From the NCBI GenBank assembly GCA_009768925.2, contig VHIT02000012.1, positions 399,993-463,992 of the forward strand: a stretch of DNA of 64,000 nt, read 5' to 3'. The position numbers and the translations under genes were made by a program. The DNA is from Cryptosporidium bovis (taxonomy: Eukaryota > Apicomplexa > Conoidasida > Eucoccidiorida > Cryptosporidiidae). Positions 55,312 through 64,000 of this stretch are shown in pieces (positions within the stretch are counted from its first letter, which is position 1; the number at the start of each line of letters is the position of its first letter). Below the pieces are notes generated by a model. The model searched no databases and was not told where the DNA came from. It saw nothing but the letters and a program-made list of their open reading frames with translations.

Positions 55312-58300
55312 ATGAAAAATAAAAAGACTAAGGATGATTCACTCAATAAAGTCTTTGACGGTGCTAGCCCGAAGTGGAGAATAGGACAAATTAAGAGAAT
55401 AGTACTACGAGACATTGGTGGGCATGAATTTCTTGATGTGTCGATGTCTCCAGGAATAAATTTAATAACTGGTGGAAATGGAAGTGGCAAAAGCAGTTTA
55501 GTTTCAGGAATAGCTCTTCTCTGTGGTTGGAATGGTAGGAAAGCAGGTAAAGACACAAGTTTAGCAAAATACATAAGGATTGGAGCGTCTAAAGGTGTGA
55601 TACGCGTTCACTTTGCAAATAATGTGAATGTACCCCAAGTTGGTTACCTACCTGATCTTTTTGGTGATGAAATAATTGTTGAACGTATTATTTATTTGAA
55701 AGGAAGTTCTACCTACACTTTTCAAGGATCAAAGATTGCCTCACCAAGTTACAACTCTCGAGAAGCAAAAAAACACCTATTGCACTTTCGTGAATTCTCG
55801 AATATTATTATTAATAATCCCATTACACTACTTACACAAAGCGACTCGAAATATTTGATTAGAGAACAAAGTTCACCAAAGTCACTGTATGAATTTTTTC
55901 AGAGAGCTCATTTGTTTGATTTATCTTGGAAATATCTATCAGAAGAGCAGTCCCATCTTGAAAAGGCAGAATTAACTTCTCAGTCCATAAGGTACAAAAT
56001 TGACAAATTTGAAGAAGAAATTAATTGCTTTGAGAGGATAATGGGCATTTTAAATGAATATGAAATGCTCGAAATCCATGAGGATAACCTAAATAATATT
56101 TATACATTGGCTTCAATTGAAAAGTTAATTCAATCAATCTACAATTTGAAATCTTTGAAAGCAGATTTATATTCGGAAAAATCAAAGGTAAATTTAGATA
56201 AACTAAATTTAGAATTGTCAAACATTGAATGTGAACTTAAAAAAATAAACTCTGAATTAGCTATTCTTCGAGGGGACCAGGAGCGCATTTCAAAAAAACT
56301 AGATGGTTTACTTAAGGAATTTGCGAAAATTTCTGATAAGATAGTGTTTTATACTGCTAAAAACGATGAAATGAATGGTCAAATAAAGAAGGCAAAAGAA
56401 ATAATATTGGCAAAAAGAAAGTCTTTTGAGCCAACTGTAGATGAAGGGCATCCAGAGAACGTGCTCAGCAAATTTTCTACAACTAAGGCTTCACTTAAGG
56501 TAAAACTTGACTCTATAATTGAAGAAAAAAGAAGTTTATTGACTGATATTTCACAAATAAAAATGAATATTTTGTCTCGTAAAGAACTTTTATGTAGGAA
56601 CAAAAGAAAACATGAAGAAATGGTTCGTGAAAAAGAAGAAAATGACTCCAGAATAAGTGAATTGATTGCTGAGGTGGATAAGGATAGTTCATCTCTTGAT
56701 AATATATCAGAAAAAATAGAAAATTTAAATTCAACTCTCAAAATTGTTAGTAAAAACGCTGATTCAACTTCGGGGGATTCTGAATTGAATAGAGTTCCGG
56801 AAAATCATACCTTGTTGAGCAATTATTATAATACTGTATATGATAATTATCCCGAATTGGATTTTATTGAGATATTTGGATATTCAAGAACTGTTCACAA
56901 CAGAGTTATAATTGAATATGAAAGTACAAATAGAGGTGCATTGATTGCTGGCCCTATTGCGCTTCATATATTTGCAGATAAAAGTTCGTGTGGAAATGAT
57001 AACTTACTATGTAAGCTTGATGAAATTATAGGTGGAAAAGTTGAGAGGCCAAATTATGGTGGAAAGTATGTAATTAGAAGAAATTACAAGTATTGGATCG
57101 TTGGGAGTTCGAGAGATAAGAATTTATTGCTCGAATCATTTAGAAAAAATGGAGTTCAAATTGATCCTACGTTAATATTTATTAGGTCTCAGTTCCAACA
57201 AAAAAAATATGATTTGTCAATTATAAGGAAAAGATACCCAAAAGTTGGACTGGCTGCAATTGATTTAATTGAAATAAATAATGATGAAGTCTTTAATTTT
57301 TTGGTAGATATCGCACAGATTGAAGCAACATTTATTTTCTATAATGACCTGGATATGGAATTGATATATGATTATAATATTTATATTAAAAGAGCCTATT
57401 CAATGGAGAGCAATTCATATAGATATAGACGTGGTGGGATAGTTGTTGCACCCGAAGTTTACAATTCTAAACCTAAATTACATTCTACGATTTTGAGAGT
57501 TTTAGAATCTAGTCTGGATCTTCTCATTAGCAATAATAGTTCTGAGAGTAATCTCAAGAAAATAAACACCATGTCTATTAAGAGAGACAAATACTTGGAA
57601 CAAGTTATGATTTTCAAAAATATTTTGAAGGTAAATAACGAAAAGATTGTAAATCTAACAATGAGAAACAAAAATATAAATAGTAAGATTATATCTTTGG
57701 AATCTTGTTCTGAGGGTATTGAAAACGAAATACATAATTTGAACATAGAACTTTCCAATTTGGAACAGATTTTAAATAAATTATCAAAAGAAGAACACTC
57801 GGTTTCAATTGAAATCGACCAAGTAAAAATTGAGACCGAGAAGTTTGACAGGGAAAGATTTCAAGACAAAAACAAGATTTCACTTGAAATTAAGAATATT
57901 GAGAACCAAATCGAACAGTGGTCCAACTCAGTAATTGAATATAACAGAAAGATTATTAGTGAAACTGAGAATAGAGCAGGTAAAGACAATGAAATAAAGG
58001 AAACAAGGTTTCTGCTAGATTCTTGTAATAAGAGGCTATCCAAATTTGATGATGAAATTAAATCATTGATGAATAAAAAGAACATATTGATCTGCGAAAT
58101 ACCTTTGCTAAAAGAAAAAGAAACAAAGATAGTAAGCGAAATAAATAACATTGATTTACAAATAGATGAAATAAAGAAGGAATTGAAAACTATTAAGTCA
58201 AATAATAATGCAAACTTACTCGGTGGATGCGGCGGATCAGAATTAAAATCAACTCTTGAATATTTTGGTTGGGTTCAGGAGGCGAATATAGGAGAAGGAA

Positions 58301-59082
58301 AGTATCCTGACATCAAACTAATTGATTCGTGGAGAGACAAAGTGAACAGGCAAAAGAATTCACTGCGTATTGATTATTTTAAGTGCACGAGCATTTCCGC
58401 TAATAGATTACTAAGTGATATGAGTTGTTTGTCCTCTTTAAAGAGTGAAATAAGTTCAAAATATGAGAAAAAGAAGATGGAGTTTGAAAATAGCAAACAC
58501 GAGTTTAATGATGAAATTAAGTTGTTAGAAGCGAACAAAAAAATACTTGATAAAAGGATTGAACAACTTCAACAAAATCATATCCAATCAGGAAAAATTG
58601 TAAATGCGAACTTTAAGCACTACTTTTCACTCTTTTGGTCAAACACAATGAAACCGCATCTGAAATTTGATCACGACAAATCAACTCTCAATATTCACGT
58701 TATACCAGATACTGCTATTGGCAAAAAAGGGAATGCTGATGCACAATGTCTAAACAGTGGTGTATATAGATACCTTATGAACAGAGAAATACAGTCACTT
58801 AGTGGTGGTGAGAGCAGCAGTATCGGAATCTCGTTGCTGCTTGCACTTTCACAAAGCAATCCTTCACCTTTCCATATATTTGACGAACCGGACGTGTACA
58901 TGGATGATGTAAGGAGGATGATCATGATTCAGTCGTTCGCTGAATTTCAAAGACTCTGTTCAGTTGAGAAATCAGGAAATGAACGCCAGGTAATATTTAT
59001 CACTCCACACAATGAAATTACACAGTTTGTCAAAGAAAACTATCCAGAAGATATACATATTATTCAGTTAATAAAGAATTAA
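55312..59082 (+). CDS. SMC6: SMC6, Smc5/6 complex subunit
   Basis: A 1256-residue SMC ATPase (usual length about 1100). The N-terminal head has Walker A TGGNGSGKSS (about 54-62) and the Smc6-type IIVERIIYLKGSSTYTF, then LLTQSDSKYLI. Long coiled coils surround a hinge (about 530-720, with FRKNGVQIDP and GLAAIDLIEI). The C-terminal head has the signature LSGGESSSIGI (about 1162) and Walker B FHIFDEPDVYMDDV (about 1187), followed by VIFITPHNE. In Smc6 the Walker B is normally DEFDVYMD, and here Phe is Pro. Smc5/6 works in recombination repair and replication. The ATG at 55312 is the first in frame after the tRNA. The other frames inside it are shadows. Confidence 0.92.
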   Translation: MKNKKTKDDSLNKVFDGASPKWRIGQIKRIVLRDIGGHEFLDVSMSPGINLITGGNGSGKSSLVSGIALLCGWNGRKAGKDTSLAKYIRIGASKGVIRVHFANNVNVPQVGYLPDLFGDEIIVERIIYLKGSSTYTFQGSKIASPSYNSREAKKHLLHFREFSNIIINNPITLLTQSDSKYLIREQSSPKSLYEFFQRAHLFDLSWKYLSEEQSHLEKAELTSQSIRYKIDKFEEEINCFERIMGILNEYEMLEIHEDNLNNIYTLASIEKLIQSIYNLKSLKADLYSEKSKVNLDKLNLELSNIECELKKINSELAILRGDQERISKKLDGLLKEFAKISDKIVFYTAKNDEMNGQIKKAKEIILAKRKSFEPTVDEGHPENVLSKFSTTKASLKVKLDSIIEEKRSLLTDISQIKMNILSRKELLCRNKRKHEEMVREKEENDSRISELIAEVDKDSSSLDNISEKIENLNSTLKIVSKNADSTSGDSELNRVPENHTLLSNYYNTVYDNYPELDFIEIFGYSRTVHNRVIIEYESTNRGALIAGPIALHIFADKSSCGNDNLLCKLDEIIGGKVERPNYGGKYVIRRNYKYWIVGSSRDKNLLLESFRKNGVQIDPTLIFIRSQFQQKKYDLSIIRKRYPKVGLAAIDLIEINNDEVFNFLVDIAQIEATFIFYNDLDMELIYDYNIYIKRAYSMESNSYRYRRGGIVVAPEVYNSKPKLHSTILRVLESSLDLLISNNSSESNLKKINTMSIKRDKYLEQVMIFKNILKVNNEKIVNLTMRNKNINSKIISLESCSEGIENEIHNLNIELSNLEQILNKLSKEEHSVSIEIDQVKIETEKFDRERFQDKNKISLEIKNIENQIEQWSNSVIEYNRKIISETENRAGKDNEIKETRFLLDSCNKRLSKFDDEIKSLMNKKNILICEIPLLKEKETKIVSEINNIDLQIDEIKKELKTIKSNNNANLLGGCGGSELKSTLEYFGWVQEANIGEGKYPDIKLIDSWRDKVNRQKNSLRIDYFKCTSISANRLLSDMSCLSSLKSEISSKYEKKKMEFENSKHEFNDEIKLLEANKKILDKRIEQLQQNHIQSGKIVNANFKHYFSLFWSNTMKPHLKFDHDKSTLNIHVIPDTAIGKKGNADAQCLNSGVYRYLMNREIQSLSGGESSSIGISLLLALSQSNPSPFHIFDEPDVYMDDVRRMIMIQSFAEFQRLCSVEKSGNERQVIFITPHNEITQFVKENYPEDIHIIQLIKN

Positions 59083-59158
59083 CATATGTCGAAGTCAACT
59101 TCAATAAGAATGACAGCTTCCATCCTAAATTATTTCTTTCATAAATAAGTAGTTAATT

Positions 59159-60028
59159 TTAATTATCCTCAATTAATACTTCCAGCATTTTTTGCATCCT
59201 CAATGTCTTTCTGATAAATTCATTTACGTTATTATTACCAGCTACATTGTTCTCAACCTGAAACTCTAGTGGGTAAATACTTGGCTGTTTTGGAATCTCG
59301 GTAAAGAGGTGTGACTTCGGTGTAGAAAGCGCTGAATTCACCGACGGTGACTTTTGACATATAGTCGCTTTTGTCTGACTTTTGGTCCAGGTGAACGGTG
59401 GTCCATATTTTGCAAATAATTTTTGCCTTTTTCCACTAATTAAAGAACTATTAGAGTATGAAACGGGATTTGCTTGTTCCTTTCTTGTAATTGTGTCAGC
59501 GGTCTTTTTATTACCCGTGTTTTTATACGAGCTGCCTTGAGTTATTTTTCTGCCTTCTATTTTGTCTACTTTTTGTTCAACTTTAGTAATAGTACTCCCA
59601 CCTATTTGTAATGTAGAGAGAGGAATACACGTTTCCAAAGTATAGAACAAAGAACACATGTTAAATTTTCCCCTTGTCCTTAGTGATGCAGGCCATGCCA
59701 ATGCTGGCATTAGAGATGCGTTAATTTCTAGTTTAGAATTCTCATTATTTGATTCCAATTTGTTCCTATAAGATAACTTTTCAATGTGATTGTTGAAATT
59801 ATTCTTACTTTCAAGTGAACAATGCGGAGATTTGCTTTTTTTATCTCCATGAACAATAACGAATGAACGGAGATCCTCTTCCAGCCTTGTTTTATATAAG
59901 CGTCTTAGCTTTTCAGCTTTTTCAGAAATAACTTCAAGGCGCCTCGACCTCTCTAATTTTAGAGCATAAACATATCTCTCTTTTGAAATTTCATTGCCTC
60001 TATTTTGTTTCGTTGTAAATTTATCCAT
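59159..60028 (-). CDS. Unknown basic protein with an N-terminal helix
   Basis: The product is 289 residues. Residues about 15-55 form one charged helix (YVYALKLERSRRLEVISEKA, EKLRRLYKTRLEEDLRSF), which is faintly like the Nbl1/borealin N-terminus. A short conserved-looking patch follows near 112-122 (PALAWPASLRT). The rest is Ser/Lys/Thr/Gln-rich and probably disordered, with a final short helix (FIRKTLRMQKMLEVLI). No signal peptide or membrane span is visible. A chromosomal passenger role (borealin) would fit the single helix and the PALAW/SLRT patch, but evidence is weak and I leave it as hypothetical. It ends 76 bases from the SMC6 stop, tail-to-tail. Confidence 0.7.
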   Translation of the reverse strand: MDKFTTKQNRGNEISKERYVYALKLERSRRLEVISEKAEKLRRLYKTRLEEDLRSFVIVHGDKKSKSPHCSLESKNNFNNHIEKLSYRNKLESNNENSKLEINASLMPALAWPASLRTRGKFNMCSLFYTLETCIPLSTLQIGGSTITKVEQKVDKIEGRKITQGSSYKNTGNKKTADTITRKEQANPVSYSNSSLISGKRQKLFAKYGPPFTWTKSQTKATICQKSPSVNSALSTPKSHLFTEIPKQPSIYPLEFQVENNVAGNNNVNEFIRKTLRMQKMLEVLIEDN

Positions 60029-60410
60029 TTATGCTTTTAACCTTAAGTACTTGCCTTCAAGAAGAAACATCCACAAGGAACCCGCCAATTGGCTCACTAA
60101 TAATTTGACTTGTACACTTGGTAGATTATGAAATTTGTAAGTAAAGGGGCAAAAATGAATCAATTATGTGTATTGTTTGACTTTTAATAGTCCACTAATA
60201 ATAAAAAGACTTAATTTTTCTTAGTGAATTACTTAATGTGCGTGTGCTTTTTTTGAGATGGGAAATAATTATATTTTGATTAATAAAACTTGAGCGGTTA
60301 AATATTAGATCTCACCTATTTGTTGAACATAAAAAGGAGTTCATTTCATATTAATTGGTAAACATCTTGCACGGACATGTATTGAGTTCACTTTGTAGTT
60401 CAGCGATTTT
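60029..60410. other. Divergent promoter spacer
   Basis: 382 bases between the basic 289-residue gene (minus) and the small secreted protein (plus). The sequence is AT-rich, with a CCCGCCAATTGGC patch near 60080. No E2F-like TTTGGCGC word and no RNA gene is seen. Confidence 0.5.
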
Positions 60411-61088
60411 ATGAACAGCAATTTAGTTACAAAGTCAAAATGGCTATTTTTTCTCTTTATTTTGTTTATTTGCCTTCATTTTAATCTTTTAAACTGCTCA
60501 GAAATTGAAACTTCAAGCCAAGACTCTGAAATAAGTGCAGAACAAAGTGGGTATAATGATGAATTATATTCTAGACCTGATGGTGCCTCTTCACTTAAAT
60601 TTAAGAAAAGCTTCTTTGATGCATTTAAAAAAGAGGTTACAATCGACAAGTATATCACGAAAGAGGGTAAGAAGGTAAAGGTAAAGTTAATAAGGAGGAG
60701 CAGGCCAATATTTGGCTGGCTTTCAAGATGGTACAGGAAGAAGAAAGCTAAAAGCGCAGCTAAAAAAAAGGCTAGAAAAGAACGCAAAAGTAAGTCAACG
60801 GAAAAGCGGAAGGGCCTATTAAGTAGGTTTAAAAAAAAAAAGTCAGAAAAACATAAGACAGAGGATAAAAGTTCAATTGAGAGTGAGTCGAGAGAGGTAT
60901 CAGATGAAGTTGAACCAACGGGGATATTTGAGGATGATGCAATAGTATCTGATGCAGAGGGGCAGCAAAGTTCAAGTTCCATAAAAATGAGCGGCCTTGA
61001 AAGCAGTGGTGATCAATCCTCTTTACCAAATACAAGTGATTATAGAACATCAATGTCAGGTGACTTTTCAAAGAGTGATGAGTCATAA
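60411..61088 (+). CDS. Small secreted protein with a basic core and acidic Ser-rich tail
   Basis: The product is 225 residues. A signal peptide is clear (basic MNSNLVTKSKW, then WLFFLFILFICLHF, cleavage likely near NCSE). A Ser/Glu-rich start follows, then FKKSFFDAFKKEVTIDKYIT and GWLSRWYRKKKAKSAAKKKA with a strongly basic middle (about 95-150). Last comes an acidic Ser-rich tail (about 155-225). There are no cysteines after the signal region and no known domain. Secreted basic/Ser-rich proteins of this kind are common among lineage-specific Cryptosporidium effectors and surface-associated proteins; that is family-level inference, not homology. It converges with the 887-residue surface protein. 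Confidence 0.78.
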   Translation: MNSNLVTKSKWLFFLFILFICLHFNLLNCSEIETSSQDSEISAEQSGYNDELYSRPDGASSLKFKKSFFDAFKKEVTIDKYITKEGKKVKVKLIRRSRPIFGWLSRWYRKKKAKSAAKKKARKERKSKSTEKRKGLLSRFKKKKSEKHKTEDKSSIESESREVSDEVEPTGIFEDDAIVSDAEGQQSSSSIKMSGLESSGDQSSLPNTSDYRTSMSGDFSKSDES

Positions 61089-61189
61089 ACCGAAAGGTGC
61101 GACATAAAGATAAACAACTATAAAAAGTATAGCAGGTAACGAATTAAAAGAAACTTAAATTACCTAGGTGAGTAGAAATTAGATGCATA

Positions 61190-63853
61190 TCAATTTATCT
61201 TTGAGTAATAAGCCATCCTTGGATCTTCTATTTCGTTACCAGAACCCAATATCATGTCTTGATTACTTTCCCCTTCATACTTTGAACACTTATTCTTAAT
61301 GACGAACCAAATAACTACTCCGATTACTATAGAAGCAGCAATTCCAATAATTTCTATGTAAATACTTTTTTCTTTTTTTTTAATTTCAGTTTCATCAGAA
61401 AGTGTTATAATCACTTCATCAAAACCAGAGTTTAACGTATCGTTACTAAGCTCATTTGATTCAATGTTGTTTTTTGTTCGTTTTTTATCATTATTTGAAC
61501 TTACTTTACTAGTGAGTTCGTGGTTTATATTACTTAAATCAATAGAATAGCCATTAACATCTTGATCTATTGATTTCTCCGTATCCAATGTAAATCCCAA
61601 AATTGGTGATAAATTCTGTCTAAATAGTTTACTCGGGTTCAAGTATTCCATTGTGATATATAATGATTCATATACCTTCCAAAAAAATTCAATGTTCCTT
61701 GCAACTTCTTCTGAATTTTTTCCTCTAAGTTCCCTACTGTAAATGTTTATTTTAATACTATCATCGACTGGAGTCCAAATTCTCCATGATTTTATTGGAA
61801 TTTGATGTGGCCATCTTGCTCCACCAAGATAGCTAAAACCCGTTCTATCGGCAAATTCAGAAGAATAACTAGAGCTTGTGTAGTCAACAGCATACGCTCT
61901 TATACCATTGATACTTCCAAGAGTTGAACCTATTACCCAAGTATCTTTCGACTTAGATACAACTATACCACGAAATAGCACATATCCTGGGTGACTTTTT
62001 TTCCTATTTCTTTTTTGTCTGAAAAACGGAAAGCCCAAATATTCACCAATATGTAAGTAATCACCATTTATATCTTCAGGTCCTCCTGATACAACCATCT
62101 TTACATGTTTAGGCCTAAGGCCGTTTATCCGAACGAATATTTTTTCATTGTAATATTCACCTATTGGAATTTCGCGGAGATGTTTTTTTTTGAAAGGAGG
62201 TTTAATGAATGACCAACCGTCTGGTTCTAACTCAATACCTTTCTCAGCAGGCCAGTCAACAAATGATTTGACACGTGATACCTCTGGTCTGCGCCATATG
62301 GCCAACACTTGACTCGGATTAGTATTTCCTAATTGTCTTGAAATAAACCAACAAATTACGTTCTCACCCTCATCTAATGGCCATAAATACTGTGAATTTC
62401 CAGGATATTCAACTATTGAACTTTGTAATGTTACTTCATCATTTCTAAGTGGACCTCTTTGCACAAAATAAGGTTTGTTTTTGAAATAACCTTCCCAGCT
62501 ATAGATTGCATTTTGAAAATAGCCATTTGCTCCATTAATAACAATATCAAGCACACCGCGGAGTGGTGGAATACACGTCGGAGTGTTATATTTAGTAATC
62601 CCAGTAAACTTGCTTAAATGTTTATTTGGGCAGCCGGAGAAAATTGCCGCATTGTCTGGTGACTCAACAAGTGGAATATGTTCCATTATTTGTGACTCCG
62701 GAGGGATGAATGTAAACGGTCTTGCTTCATCAACTATAATATCTTTATCGAATACAAGTATACGCTTGTTCTCAATACCCTTTGGGATTTCAACTGGTAA
62801 TGGGTTTCTAAGTGGCGTGCTTGGGTCCAATTCTATATAAGGAACAATATCGTGTGCACCATATTTTCTAGGATATACATACCAACCTCTTGAATATGCA
62901 GGTGAATATGACCTTCCAATTAACTCCGCATATATTTGCCCAACATATGCCTTTGGATTCTCTATTGGCCACGTATCACCGATGCACCATTTCTCTATTG
63001 GATAATTAAGAAAAAAAATAAATAGATTAGGCTCAGAGGATATTCTTTTAAAAACAGGTCTATTTATAGGTTCATGATACCATGAGTATTTATTCTCCTT
63101 ATTTGTTAATTGAAGTGAGTCTTCTCTCTTATATATCCCATGTAAAGCTGCGTTATACGCTGAACTCCTTACTTCGATAAAAAGTGGAATATATCTTCCG
63201 AATGGAATTGTACGCAGATACAATTCTCTCGATACAACTTCGTCTTCAACTAATCCAGGGAAGGAATAATGACCATATTTTTGAAACTTGAAACTTTTTA
63301 TAGAGCCTTCACCTTCGACTTGAGAACTTCCAGCACTAATATTGAAAAATAGAATGTTGGTTTGTTCTATTTCATCAATGACAAATTTTTCAATTCCAAG
63401 CATTCTTTCATTTGGCCTAACCATAAATGCAAATTCATCGATATCTAATTTGTCAACCAAGGGTCTTTTTATCAACTTAAATGGTTTAATGGTGGACAAT
63501 TTAACCTGTTTAGGTGAATTAGGTTTAGGGTGACTCTCATTATAATGCTTCTTAACTACTTCATTCTCACTTTCAATCTTTTTAGACGACTCAAATAAAA
63601 CAGCCTCACTCGATTCAACAGCACTTTGTCTTGTGATTTCGGATTCTGATCTATCAAATACTGATATCTCTAAACTATTATTTGATTTCTCAGAAGTCCC
63701 ATCAAGTTCACTTTCATTATTATTGCTTAACTCTGTAGAATACTGAGTTTCTGTCAAAAAACTTAACTGCTTATATGTTTTTTCTTCATAGTCTGGTAAA
63801 TAATAGTCAATTATGAACCAAATAATTAGAAAAAATAACTTTTTTAGCACCAT
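61190..63853 (-). CDS. Large type I surface protein with a repeated ectodomain
   Basis: The product is 887 residues. An N-terminal hydrophobic stretch (LFFLIIWFIIDYYL) acts as signal peptide, a Ser/Glu/Lys-rich arm runs to about 145, and a single membrane span is at about 831-853 (IIGIAASIVIGVVIWFVI). The cytosolic tail is 34 residues, ending RMAYYSKIN. The ectodomain has three comparable modules. They cover about 213-328, 430-552 and 559-697. Each shows a hydrophobic beta stretch, a G.Y.....GY motif, and a W.IG-like core (KWCIGDTWP, NVICWFISRQLG, DTWVIGSTLG). Each ends with a Trp-containing element (GWYVYP, GWSFIKP, SWRIWTP). Modules 1 and 3 also share LR.IP.G.Y before them. Only about four cysteines are present. 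I do not recognise the fold; the role is inferred to be surface or invasion-related. Confidence 0.82.
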   Translation of the reverse strand: MVLKKLFFLIIWFIIDYYLPDYEEKTYKQLSFLTETQYSTELSNNNESELDGTSEKSNNSLEISVFDRSESEITRQSAVESSEAVLFESSKKIESENEVVKKHYNESHPKPNSPKQVKLSTIKPFKLIKRPLVDKLDIDEFAFMVRPNERMLGIEKFVIDEIEQTNILFFNISAGSSQVEGEGSIKSFKFQKYGHYSFPGLVEDEVVSRELYLRTIPFGRYIPLFIEVRSSAYNAALHGIYKREDSLQLTNKENKYSWYHEPINRPVFKRISSEPNLFIFFLNYPIEKWCIGDTWPIENPKAYVGQIYAELIGRSYSPAYSRGWYVYPRKYGAHDIVPYIELDPSTPLRNPLPVEIPKGIENKRILVFDKDIIVDEARPFTFIPPESQIMEHIPLVESPDNAAIFSGCPNKHLSKFTGITKYNTPTCIPPLRGVLDIVINGANGYFQNAIYSWEGYFKNKPYFVQRGPLRNDEVTLQSSIVEYPGNSQYLWPLDEGENVICWFISRQLGNTNPSQVLAIWRRPEVSRVKSFVDWPAEKGIELEPDGWSFIKPPFKKKHLREIPIGEYYNEKIFVRINGLRPKHVKMVVSGGPEDINGDYLHIGEYLGFPFFRQKRNRKKSHPGYVLFRGIVVSKSKDTWVIGSTLGSINGIRAYAVDYTSSSYSSEFADRTGFSYLGGARWPHQIPIKSWRIWTPVDDSIKINIYSRELRGKNSEEVARNIEFFWKVYESLYITMEYLNPSKLFRQNLSPILGFTLDTEKSIDQDVNGYSIDLSNINHELTSKVSSNNDKKRTKNNIESNELSNDTLNSGFDEVIITLSDETEIKKKEKSIYIEIIGIAASIVIGVVIWFVIKNKCSKYEGESNQDMILGSGNEIEDPRMAYYSKIN

Positions 63854-64000
63854 TACATTTTATTTTACAAATCTTCCTTTTCGACACTTTCATACACACG
63901 TGTGCATTACATTGCGACCCCGCTATAATAACCTTAGTAAAACACATCTTTAGAACACAGGATGAATCTCAGTAGATCGTAAGACAAAGCCTACTCTCGT
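63854..64000. other. Promoter region of the surface protein, to window edge
   Basis: 147 bases upstream of the surface-protein ATG. It contains the 10-base palindrome CACACGTGTG at 63895-63904, 42 bases before the ATG. A GC-richer patch GCGACCCCGC follows. No further gene is visible before the window ends. Confidence 0.5.
63895..63904. promoter_or_regulatory. CACACGTGTG palindrome before the surface protein
   Basis: A perfect 10-base palindrome around CACGTG, close to the start of the surface-protein gene. It may be a factor-binding site, but that is untested. Confidence 0.3.

Noticed and set aside
60476-60982. Minus-strand 168-codon frame
   Set aside because: Antisense to the basic/acidic secreted protein; Leu/Ser/Phe-rich product is a mirror of Lys/Glu/Ser codons.
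1-64000. CRISPR arrays, insertion sequences, LTR or virus-like elements, rRNA
   Set aside because: No direct-repeat array, transposase, reverse transcriptase, capsid-like or rRNA sequence was seen on either strand.

Overview
The window is AT-rich, gene-dense nuclear DNA of an apicomplexan, almost certainly a Cryptosporidium species. The elongation factor 2 (832 aa) looks nearly the same as the Cryptosporidium parvum protein as I recall it. A uridine kinase fused to uracil phosphoribosyltransferase fits a parasite that salvages pyrimidines. Most genes are single long exons with short spacers, and the few introns are tiny (42-105 nt, GT-AG). I see no transposon, virus-derived element, CRISPR array or rRNA. 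The species cannot be fixed from this sequence alone.

Layout. 1-6500: tail of an unknown gene, an ISWI chromatin remodeller, then EMC3, which I assembled from four exons. 6501-18899: one intronless 12.4 kb gene for a 4132-residue protein with PH-like, C2-like and TBC-like regions. 19429-25013: a secreted six-repeat LNR (Notch-type) protein, UK-UPRT, an ER-type J-protein and tubulin cofactor E. 25418-35769: two unknown proteins, a two-exon HABP4/Stm1-like protein, an auxilin-like J-protein, RPL10A, SNRNP27, DENR and ERGIC3/Erv46. 35849-45631: ferlin, a CHMP7-like ESCRT-III protein, EF-2 and RFC4. 45632-47244: the longest gene-free stretch. 47245-54636: CWC22, a GST-fold protein, RRP4 (five exons), an unknown three-exon four-pass membrane protein and an SPX-EXS protein. 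55060-64000: tRNA-Ile(AAT), SMC6, an unknown basic protein, a small secreted basic/acidic protein and a large type I surface protein with an internally repeated ectodomain.

Themes. Many genes serve membrane traffic and the secretory route (EMC3, J-protein, auxilin, ERGIC3, ferlin, CHMP7-like, the giant PH/C2/TBC protein). Others serve RNA and translation (CWC22, SNRNP27, RRP4, DENR, RPL10A, EF-2, HABP4-like, tRNA) or chromosomes (ISWI, RFC4, SMC6). No operons are expected; neighbours are arranged head-to-head, tail-to-tail and in tandem. TTTGGCGC/G (E2F-like) words occur in four spacers, including those in front of UK-UPRT and RFC4, and CACGTG words lie in four others.

The best candidates for something undescribed are the three-module surface protein at 61190-63853, the giant protein whose TBC-like region lacks both catalytic fingers, the spliced four-pass membrane protein at 51810-52530, and the LNR protein with an open frame beyond its stop.
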